This document shows, one piece after another, positions 23,316 to 28,883 of a stretch of 28,883 nucleotides of DNA. The notes beneath the pieces were generated by a model, which did not search any database, was not told where the DNA came from, and saw only the letters and a list, made by a program, of their open reading frames with translations. Made by a program: the position numbers and the translations under genes. The DNA comes from an uncultured Clostridia bacterium (lineage in GTDB: Bacteria > Bacillota > Clostridia > Christensenellales > UBA1242): assembly GCA_944377765.1 (NCBI GenBank), contig CALWFX010000003.1, positions 1 through 28,883 on the forward strand, read 5' to 3'. Numbering within the stretch: position 1 is the first letter of the stretch; each line of letters begins with the position of its first letter.

Positions 23316-24485
23316 ATGGTAAAGAAAAATGGTGTTTGGAAAGTATTTTCCATTTTAGGCATATTACTTTTGGTGGTTTTACTATGCTATTTTTCTGTTG
23401 CCATGTATTTTTATTTTGGAAAGCCAAACGATATTCATTCAAAACTGCAAGTATGGAATTTGATGTCTAACGAAAGTGTGGGAGAGATGTATCTTGAAGC
23501 ATCCTTTGATATTAAGGAATTAGAAAAAGAAATTGACGAGTCAACAAGTGGAATATATGGCATAAATGTCAATGAAAAAGGCTATGTTTTAACCTTGGCA
23601 GATAAAGTGGATGAAGATAAGAACTATGTTTTATATAGCAAAAGTGGAAATATATACAGTGGAAAAGTTGTTTTTAGTGAAAGTAATTTTAACCTTGCCA
23701 TTATTAAAATCAACGAAGATGTATCACTTCCATATGTAAACATTGGTTCAACAAATCAAGATTCTTTTAATTCCACATATATCATGGTTGGAAGTCCGCT
23801 TGATGAGCAAAATATAAGCAAAGCAACCAAGGTAAAAATAAACGAATATGCAGAAGGTATATATAATACAGTTGATGGGCTTGAAGTTACAGGTTATGTT
23901 TCTGAAAATAGTGTTTATTTCAATTGTTCAAACCTTACAAACTTTTCTCAAGGAGCATTGTTAGATAAAAAAGGTAACTTGATTGGTTTGGTAGTTAAAA
24001 ATTACAGCCTTTTAGATGATTCTTCCAGCACTTGTTATGCAATTGGTGTTGAATTTGTTGACATGGTGCTTGATAAAATTATATCATTAAATGGAGAGAT
24101 GTTTGAAAGTGAGTTTGCAAATTGTGTCAATGGGTTTGATATGTATGAACTAACTTACCTTCTCGAATGTGCCCTTGACAAAAGTGCAAATGTCAAAACT
24201 GTGTATTTTAAAGATACTTGGGTTACATTATCAAAAAGCATAGAGAATTTTTATAATGATGGAAATAATGGATATTACCTAATGAGTGATTTAAGTTATA
24301 AAAATTCTGTGATTAAAGCAAACAGTGTTATAACAAGCGTTTCATTAAATGGAAGAAGTTATTATATATATGCTCGTGAAGATTTATTTAGCATTATATA
24401 CTCGTTAAATACAGGAGATAAAATCACTTTAACTTACACAAATTTAGATACTTACACAGTTGCAAATGAAACTTTTGTTATTTAA
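23316..24485 (+). CDS. Membrane-anchored HtrA-like protein with lost catalytic His/Asp (PDZ domain retained)
   Basis: The protein has 389 residues. A single N-terminal anchor (about 9-33) is followed by a trypsin-like domain in HtrA order. GYVLTLADKV (89-98) replaces GYIVTNNHVV, so Asp96 stands for the catalytic His. SNFNLAIIKI (123-132) replaces DxDLAVLKI, so Asn126 stands for Asp. FSQGALLDKKGNLIGLV (210-226) replaces GNSGGAL, keeping a Ser (211) but losing the GNS oxyanion loop. A C-terminal PDZ-like domain (about 330-389) ends with NTGDKITLTY. The protein should bind peptides without cleaving them. The frame opens at 23244, but ATG 23316 has AAAAGGA and is preferred. It lies 23 bases before the MreB-like gene. 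Confidence 0.72.
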   Translation: MVKKNGVWKVFSILGILLLVVLLCYFSVAMYFYFGKPNDIHSKLQVWNLMSNESVGEMYLEASFDIKELEKEIDESTSGIYGINVNEKGYVLTLADKVDEDKNYVLYSKSGNIYSGKVVFSESNFNLAIIKINEDVSLPYVNIGSTNQDSFNSTYIMVGSPLDEQNISKATKVKINEYAEGIYNTVDGLEVTGYVSENSVYFNCSNLTNFSQGALLDKKGNLIGLVVKNYSLLDDSSSTCYAIGVEFVDMVLDKIISLNGEMFESEFANCVNGFDMYELTYLLECALDKSANVKTVYFKDTWVTLSKSIENFYNDGNNGYYLMSDLSYKNSVIKANSVITSVSLNGRSYYIYAREDLFSIIYSLNTGDKITLTYTNLDTYTVANETFVI

Positions 24486-24508
24486 AAGTTTTCTAGGAAG
24501 GAGGAAAA

Positions 24509-25510
24509 ATGAAAAAGTTTAAGTATGCAATTGAAATGGGTGGCGGGTTCACCAATATATACATAAAAGGACAAGGTCTTGCTTTGAAAGAACCAACTCT
24601 TGTTGCAGCAGAGCCAGCCGAAGATGGCTATCGTGTTGTTGCACTTGGCAATGATGCTAAAAAACTTGTTGGAAAAACCAAGGACAATGTGGAAATTTTC
24701 ACACCTTGCGTTTATGGTGAGCATTCCAATTTTGAATATAGTGTTGTTTTACTAAAATATTTTTTGTCAAAAGTAAATTTCAAGGCGAATGAAGACAATG
24801 TGCTATTTCTCACTCCTTGTGGAATTACTGCACATGAAAAAGATAACATTTTGCGTGTGTGTGAAGCAGTTAATATGGGTTATGTGGAACTTATGCCAGC
24901 AGTTCTTTGTTCTTGCATTGGGGAAGGCAGAAAAATTGATGGCTCAACAGTGAATATGGTTGTTAATATTGGCGGAACTTACACAGATATCGCAGTTATT
25001 AATATGTCTAACATCATGAAGGGAGCAACTCTTTCTATTGGCGGAAAATCAATTGATGCATCAATAGTAAATTATCTTGCCTATAAAGACGAACTTGTAA
25101 TTGGACTCCCAACAGCAGAAAGTTTAAAAAATGAAGTTGGCTCTTTATATGAAAATGACCTTTTAAACATGGAAGTTACAGGGGTGGATGTGCAAACAAA
25201 ATCTCCAAAAACAGTTATCATTCATTCACATGAACTCCGTTGTGCAATCGAACCATTTTATGCTGAAATTGTAAGAGCAATTGACACCACAATAAACACA
25301 CTTCCACCAGAAGTTGTTTCTGATATAATAAATAATAAGATTTTAGTTTGTGGTGGCTGTGCAAAACTTCAAGGGCTTGATAATTATTTTAAACATAACT
25401 TAAAATACCCAGTGCACATTTCAGAAGATGTTGATTATATAACCATTTTAGGAGCGGGCAAACTTCTTTCTGACCAAATACTTTTAGATAGCATAATAAA
25501 GAAATTTTAA
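24509..25510 (+). CDS. Divergent MreB-like actin-family protein
   Basis: The protein has 333 residues and an actin/MreB fold. Its N-terminus EMGGGFTNIYIKGQGLALKEP matches DLGTANTLVYVKGKGIVLNEP of MreB; VNIGGTYTDIAVI (152-164) matches VDIGGGTTEVAVI; IGGKSIDASIVNYL and VCGGCAKLQGLDNYF match the adenosine and second phosphate regions. The conserved Asp of both phosphate motifs is changed (Glu9, Asn153), and the catalytic EEPMAAAIG segment reads MPAVLCSCIG (129-138). ATP hydrolysis may thus be slow or absent. MreB usually lines the membrane and guides wall elongation. AAGGAGG precedes the start. Its place between an HtrA-like gene and minD fits a cell-shape locus. Confidence 0.75.
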   Translation: MKKFKYAIEMGGGFTNIYIKGQGLALKEPTLVAAEPAEDGYRVVALGNDAKKLVGKTKDNVEIFTPCVYGEHSNFEYSVVLLKYFLSKVNFKANEDNVLFLTPCGITAHEKDNILRVCEAVNMGYVELMPAVLCSCIGEGRKIDGSTVNMVVNIGGTYTDIAVINMSNIMKGATLSIGGKSIDASIVNYLAYKDELVIGLPTAESLKNEVGSLYENDLLNMEVTGVDVQTKSPKTVIIHSHELRCAIEPFYAEIVRAIDTTINTLPPEVVSDIINNKILVCGGCAKLQGLDNYFKHNLKYPVHISEDVDYITILGAGKLLSDQILLDSIIKKF

Positions 25511-25540
25511 AAAAAACTTAGGCTAAGCCCTAAGTTTTTT
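25511..25540 (+). terminator. Terminator after the MreB-like gene
   Basis: AAAAAACTTAGG (25511-25522) pairs perfectly with CCTAAGTTTTTT (25529-25540) around a six-base loop; strong stem and U-run. Confidence 0.85.
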
Positions 25541-25611
25541 GTATTAGTATATATACATAGCATTTTCATTAATTTTAGACAAATTATGTCAAAATGCGAT
25601 TTTGTTTTTCT

Positions 25612-25639
25612 TTGATTATTTTCTTTGCTTTTTTATAAT
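25612..25639 (+). promoter_or_regulatory. Promoter of minD
   Basis: TTGATT (25612-25617), 16 bases, then TATAAT (25634-25639). The leader would be only about a dozen bases, carrying GAGGTGG. About 25 bases upstream, TTTTAGACA (25573-25581) and TGTCAAAA (25587-25594) form an imperfect dyad that might be an operator. Confidence 0.6.
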
Positions 25640-25658
25640 AGTTAAAGAGGTGGTGAAA

Positions 25659-26450
25659 TTGGCAAGGAAAATTGTTGTAACAAGTGGTAAAGGTGGGGTT
25701 GGGAAAACAACTGTCTGTGCAAATTTAGGAGTATATCTTTCAAGGCTTGGCTTTCGCGTGGCTATGCTTGATGTTGACATTGGACTTAATAACCTTGATG
25801 TTGTTATGGGCTTGGAAAAGCAAGTTGTTTTTGATATTACTGATGTTGTAAGTGGCAAATGCAGGGTGCGTCAAGCGCTTGTGCAAGATTTTTCCTATCC
25901 TTCACTTTATCTTTTACCTTCTTCGCATTCTTATGCTTCAAGCAAAATTACAGGGGAGCATATCAAAAATATCACTGACATAATTGACCACTCTTTTGAT
26001 TATATATTACTGGATTGTCCTGCAGGTGTTGAAGCGGGATTTCATAGGGCAGTTTATCCAGCAAATGAAGCAATTATTGTTGTAACGCCACATCTTTCAA
26101 GTTTAAGGGATGCAGACAAAGTTTTATCAATTCTTTCTTCATATCACATTGAAAGTAAATATCTTGTTATCAATCGTATGCGTGGAGATTTACTTTTATC
26201 TGGGGATATGCTTAATATTGAAAGTATTGTAAAGGCCATGAATATACCGCTTATTGGGGTTATTCCAGAAGATGACTCTGTTGGAAAGATGTCAACCGAT
26301 GGCAGAATTTTAACTGACAGTGAAAGTGCAAGAGCATTCACTTTGCTTTCTGAAAACATACATAATGGAAGCAAAAAAATTTTTGATTGCACTTATAAAT
26401 ATCGTGGAATTTTGGGCTATTTTAAAAGAAATATTAAAAAACATGTTTAA
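25659..26450 (+). CDS. minD: Septum-site ATPase MinD
   Basis: This 263-residue ParA/MinD ATPase binds the membrane in its ATP form and positions the division site (or related polar factors). The deviant Walker A GKGGVGKTT (residues 10-18, signature Lys11), LDVDIGLNNLDVVMG, and the Walker B region YILLDCPAGVE are intact. The C-terminus GYFKRNIKKHV can form the short amphipathic membrane-targeting helix. The frame opens at 25602, but the TTG at 25659 gives MARKIVVTSGKGGVGKTT, exactly the family start, with GAGGTGG six bases upstream. The MinE-like gene follows by 24 bases. No minC is adjacent. Confidence 0.95.
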   Translation: MARKIVVTSGKGGVGKTTVCANLGVYLSRLGFRVAMLDVDIGLNNLDVVMGLEKQVVFDITDVVSGKCRVRQALVQDFSYPSLYLLPSSHSYASSKITGEHIKNITDIIDHSFDYILLDCPAGVEAGFHRAVYPANEAIIVVTPHLSSLRDADKVLSILSSYHIESKYLVINRMRGDLLLSGDMLNIESIVKAMNIPLIGVIPEDDSVGKMSTDGRILTDSESARAFTLLSENIHNGSKKIFDCTYKYRGILGYFKRNIKKHV

Positions 26451-26474
26451 ATTTTCATATAAAAGGAGTTTATT

Positions 26475-26696
26475 ATGGATAATTTTAGACTGGAAGAAGT
26501 TTTGGTGCGTGATAAGTTTGCAAATCTTGGGGTGGTTGCAAAAATGCTTGAAAAGGAAATAACTCCAATAATAAAAAATTATCTTCTTTTAAGTGATGAT
26601 GTTGTAGTTCGATACAAAAAAACAGGGGAAACTTTTACTTTTAACATAGAAGTTAAAGCGGAACGCGTCAAGGAATTTGGGGTGGTTGTAGTGTAA
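26475..26696 (+). CDS. MinE-like topological specificity factor
   Basis: The protein has 73 residues. The segment KMLEKEITPIIKNYLLLSDDVVVRYKKTGETFTFNIEV matches the pattern of the MinE dimer domain (helix LKREILEVISKYV, then DxDxVxV strand and a terminal strand). In MinE that domain follows a short amphipathic region that frees MinD from MinC; here the N-terminal 25 residues (MDNFRLEEVLVRDKFANLGV) keep an amphipathic look but little identity. Position 24 bases after minD, with AAAAGGAG, is the main support. MinE would stimulate MinD ATPase and drive oscillation. Other small proteins could mimic this; the match is moderate. Confidence 0.6.
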   Translation: MDNFRLEEVLVRDKFANLGVVAKMLEKEITPIIKNYLLLSDDVVVRYKKTGETFTFNIEVKAERVKEFGVVVV

Positions 26697-26708
26697 TAAA
26701 GATTGGAT

Positions 26709-26792
26709 GGCACGATATTGCACAAGCTTGCTTGTGCAGGTTGCGGAGCAACAAAAAAATTTGGCTTGTGGCAAATTTTTTAATATCGTGCC
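26709..26792. repeat. Cloverleaf-like element with four nested or serial hairpins
   Basis: An 11-bp perfect closing stem, GGCACGATATT (26709-26719) with AATATCGTGCC (26782-26792), encloses three hairpins. H1 is GCACAAGC/GCTTGTGC (26720-26727, 26730-26737). H2 is GTTGC/GCAAC (26740-26744, 26748-26752). H3 is AAAAAATTTG/CAAATTTTTT (26754-26763, 26772-26781) with the eight-base loop GCTTGTGG. Nearly every base is in a stem. The H3 loop repeats the GCTTGTG of H1, so it could pair with the other H1 arm as an alternative fold. The element fills the space between convergent minE-like and degV genes and ends on the first base (plus strand) of the degV stop codon. H3 could act as a two-way terminator. 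It may be a mobile miniature element or a structured RNA. Confidence 0.8.
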
Positions 26793-27628
26793 TACTTCAC
26801 AAAATAAACCATACCATAAACACCAGGGCCAACATGAGTTCCAACAACACAACTTATGCCATTATATTCCACATTATTTGGATTTACATCAAGTTGTTCG
26901 TGATATTTTTCAACAAATTTAACAATATTTTCTTTAACAGCGGAATATCCAAAATATAAAGGATAATTTCTATCTCTATTTTTCACGCATTCCACCATAT
27001 ACAGATTGGCTTGTTCTCCTCTTTTCTTTGCTGTGTTGCTAACTTTGCCATCTTCAAGAGTAACAATTGGTTTAACGCCAAGCACAGTTCCAAGGGCGGC
27101 AGCAGTTCCGCTTATTCTTCCGCCTTGTCTTAAATATTTAAGGTCGTTTATCACAGCAACAAGTCTAATATGTTTTTTAAGTCTTTCAAGTTCTTTAATG
27201 GCTTCTTCTGGGGTAGGATTGTTTTCTTTGATGAATTTCACAATTTCCATAATCAAAGCACCTTCTGCAAAAGTGGTCATTTCAGAGTCGCAGATATAAA
27301 CATTTTTCATATTTAATGCTTCAACAGCATTTTTTGCTTGAGCAATTGTTCCTGCAAGTTTGGACGAAATAACAATTGTTAAAACAAACCAATCTTCTTT
27401 ATTGCAATATGGAGTGAGAGCGGTTTCAAACTTATATTGATTTGGTTGGCTTGTTTTTGGAATTATGCCTGTTTCTTTCATTTTGGCATAAAACTCGTCA
27501 TTAGGCAAACCTTCTGGGTATAATTCTCCATTAAAATTAACTTCAATAGGAAGGATAGTTATATCATTTTCCTTAGCAAATTTTTCTGGCATATCAACAG
27601 ATGCTTCAGTTACAATCTTATAATTCAT
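26792..27628 (-). CDS. DegV-family fatty-acid-binding protein
   Basis: This 278-residue protein has the two-domain DegV fold. Members bind a fatty acid, and in Gram-positives FakB proteins present it to the FakA kinase for phosphorylation. Recognisable segments are the N-terminal YKIVTEASVDMPEKF, LPNDEFYAKMKETGIIPKTSQPNQY, the lipid-contact SSKLAGTIAQAKNA, and LRQGGRISGTAAALGTVLGVKPI. The N-terminal motif reads EASVDM rather than the usual DSTCDL, so head-group contacts may differ. FakA is not in the window. The gene has a very good promoter, AGAGG upstream of the ATG, and a TAG stop that shares a base with the cloverleaf element. Confidence 0.92.
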   Translation of the reverse strand: MNYKIVTEASVDMPEKFAKENDITILPIEVNFNGELYPEGLPNDEFYAKMKETGIIPKTSQPNQYKFETALTPYCNKEDWFVLTIVISSKLAGTIAQAKNAVEALNMKNVYICDSEMTTFAEGALIMEIVKFIKENNPTPEEAIKELERLKKHIRLVAVINDLKYLRQGGRISGTAAALGTVLGVKPIVTLEDGKVSNTAKKRGEQANLYMVECVKNRDRNYPLYFGYSAVKENIVKFVEKYHEQLDVNPNNVEYNGISCVVGTHVGPGVYGMVYFVK

Positions 27629-27661
27629 ATTATCCTCTCTTTTATAAATTCACTTATGAAT

Positions 27662-27690
27662 ATTATAATAAAATCCACCTTTAAATGCAA
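27662..27690 (-). promoter_or_regulatory. Promoter of the degV-family gene, with a dyad at the start site
   Basis: On the minus strand TTGCAT (27690-27685), 17 bases, then TATAAT (27667-27662). The dyad ATTCA-CTTA-TGAAT (27648-27661) lies directly over the expected transcription start and could be an operator. Confidence 0.75.
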
Positions 27691-27772
27691 GTAAAAATAT
27701 ATTTTTCACAAAAATTATTAAAAATTTTTTAACTATTTATAATTTAAATATAATGTAAAAATGCAACATTTA

Positions 27773-28883
27773 TTAGTTTCTTCTGAACAATTGACTTGTG
27801 AAATTATAGAAGGCAATTGTGATAACAATATAATATAAAATTGAAATGAAAAAGTTTCCGCTTGCTATTAGCATTGTGTTTAAAAAGCCTATTTGATTTG
27901 TTCCACTGCCAAAATATGAGAATAGGTCAATGTGTGCAAATGGGAAAAGGGTGTAAATAAACACTCCACTGAAAAAGATATTTAAGGTAAAACCAAGTGC
28001 AAAAACTGCTAAACTTACTCCAAGCATAATTTCAAATTTTCTTGAAATATTCATAAAGAAAATTGTTAAAACAACATAGAAAATTATTTGCAAAATAATG
28101 GTTATAAATTTAATTAAGATATATAAAATTGGACTTATTACATATGCTGAATTTAAATTGAAGACAGCAAGGATTGGAGTGAAAGTAAAGCCATAAATGA
28201 AATAACCTGCAATTAAGAAGATTAAGGTGTATGCCAAAAGTATAAACATTGCGCTAAAAATTATTGCAAGGAATTTTCCATTGAAGACATTTGAAAAGGT
28301 AACATTTTGTGAAAGAACAATATCCATTTTTCCATTGCGTCTGTCTTGTCCAAATAACTTATATGAAAAATATATGCAAGTAATGATTAAAAGAAATCCT
28401 ATTATGCACATTTGAAAGTAAGTAAAGTCGTAAGCGGTTATATTGTTAACTGCAGAGTTAAAACTAAGCGTAGAGAGATATTCTTGATAATATAAATCAG
28501 AGTCAGACAAAATAAAGTTAGAAATTGCAATTTGTTGTTTTAAACTTGCTTCTTCTTGCGATTTATAGCCAACAAAGAAGGAATAATTTGACATACTGTT
28601 TGAAAGTTTTAAATACAGTTCTGCTTTAAGTCCTTCATTTGCTTTTATAACATTATTTTTGTAATTTAAAATTAAACTTTCAAGTTTTTCAAGTGAGCCT
28701 GCTTCAAATTGGTTGTCTATCTCTGTGTTAATATTTTCAAGTTTTAAAGCAACATCATCAACATATTTTTTTTGATAATTTTTTAATGTTTCGCTGTCTA
28801 ATTGCCAGTTTAAAGGTTCAAAGTCATTAAAGCGTTTAAAAACATCTCTCTTTTCCCACACTTTATCATACATTTCTCGAATT
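27773..28883 (-). CDS. ABC-2-type transporter permease, 5' end outside window
   Basis: At least 370 residues are visible. The frame stays open to the window edge, and the first ATG (28873) lacks a ribosome site, so the true start and probably the first membrane span lie off the window. The visible part opens with a helical, Gln/Glu/Lys-rich domain of about 160 residues, expected outside the cell. About six membrane spans follow, one of them before the KLFGQDRRNGKMDIVLSQNVTFSNVFNGK loop that is characteristic of ABC-2 permeases. The ATPase partner should lie upstream on the minus strand, beyond 28883. It ends in FRRN. No clear terminator was found in 27640-27772, which is AT-rich and otherwise holds only the degV promoter. 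Confidence 0.72.
   Translation of the reverse strand, partial: IREMYDKVWEKRDVFKRFNDFEPLNWQLDSETLKNYQKKYVDDVALKLENINTEIDNQFEAGSLEKLESLILNYKNNVIKANEGLKAELYLKLSNSMSNYSFFVGYKSQEEASLKQQIAISNFILSDSDLYYQEYLSTLSFNSAVNNITAYDFTYFQMCIIGFLLIITCIYFSYKLFGQDRRNGKMDIVLSQNVTFSNVFNGKFLAIIFSAMFILLAYTLIFLIAGYFIYGFTFTPILAVFNLNSAYVISPILYILIKFITIILQIIFYVVLTIFFMNISRKFEIMLGVSLAVFALGFTLNIFFSGVFIYTLFPFAHIDLFSYFGSGTNQIGFLNTMLIASGNFFISILYYIVITIAFYNFTSQLFRRN

Noticed and set aside
26709..26792. tRNA gene or integron attC site
   Set aside because: The cloverleaf has no anticodon arm, TPsiC motif or acceptor end of the right lengths, and no core-site pattern with a nearby integrase or cassette.
28873..28883. ATG at 28873 (minus) as the start of the ABC-2 permease
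   Set aside because: No ribosome site lies upstream, the frame stays open to the edge, and the family needs a first membrane span that is missing.

Overview
The window is about 29 kb of AT-rich DNA (roughly 30% G+C by eye) from a low-GC Gram-positive-type bacterium, most likely an uncultured member of the Clostridia. The grounds are strong AGGAGG-type ribosome sites, classic TTGACA/TATAAT promoters, GTG and TTG starts, TGA used as a stop (for example at 3742-3744, so not the Mycoplasma code), a PdaB-like sporulation-type deacetylase, ComEB-type dCMP deaminase, TsaE/TsaB, MinD with a MinE-like protein, and many envelope proteins. No tRNA, rRNA, CRISPR array, transposase or phage gene was seen, and no stretch over 300 bases lacks a gene.

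Layout. 1-1113: C-terminal part of a type II topoisomerase A subunit, cut by the window edge. 1287-9704: a five-gene envelope operon made of an ABC ATPase, an ABC-2-like permease, a membrane-anchored Ig-like protein, a large lipoprotein and a large membrane-anchored protein. It lies behind a promoter whose spacer holds a run of nine C residues, a candidate phase-variation switch. 9885-11342: PdaB-like deacetylase and a tandem-OB single-strand-binding-like protein. 11440-13053: PAP2 phosphatase, probably read from a leaderless mRNA, then tsaE and tsaB. 13114-13644: a zinc-ribbon protein with an extremely acidic tail. 13715-15236 (minus): two small membrane proteins and dCMP deaminase. 15344-16299: SIMPL-domain protein and a small membrane protein. 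16402-20442 (minus): a 1346-residue receptor-like surface protein with four jelly-roll-like modules, one membrane span and a cytoplasmic coiled coil. 20535-21373: two half-length TauE/SafE transporter genes. 21533-25510: a ferredoxin, then a Ppx-like, an HtrA-like and an MreB-like protein, each of which has lost key catalytic residues. 25659-26696: minD and a minE-like gene. 26709-26792: a cloverleaf-shaped set of inverted repeats. 26792-27628 (minus): DegV-family protein. 27773-28883 (minus): an ABC-2-type permease, incomplete at its N-terminus.

How it fits together. Much of the window concerns the cell envelope: export and surface proteins, peptidoglycan deacetylation, lipid phosphate turnover, and shape or division-site proteins (MreB-like, MinD, MinE-like). 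The rest is housekeeping: tRNA t6A modification, nucleotide metabolism and DNA topology. The signals most worth following are the poly-C promoter ahead of the surface operon, the 84-base cloverleaf, and the consecutive run of catalytically degenerate proteins just upstream of minD.
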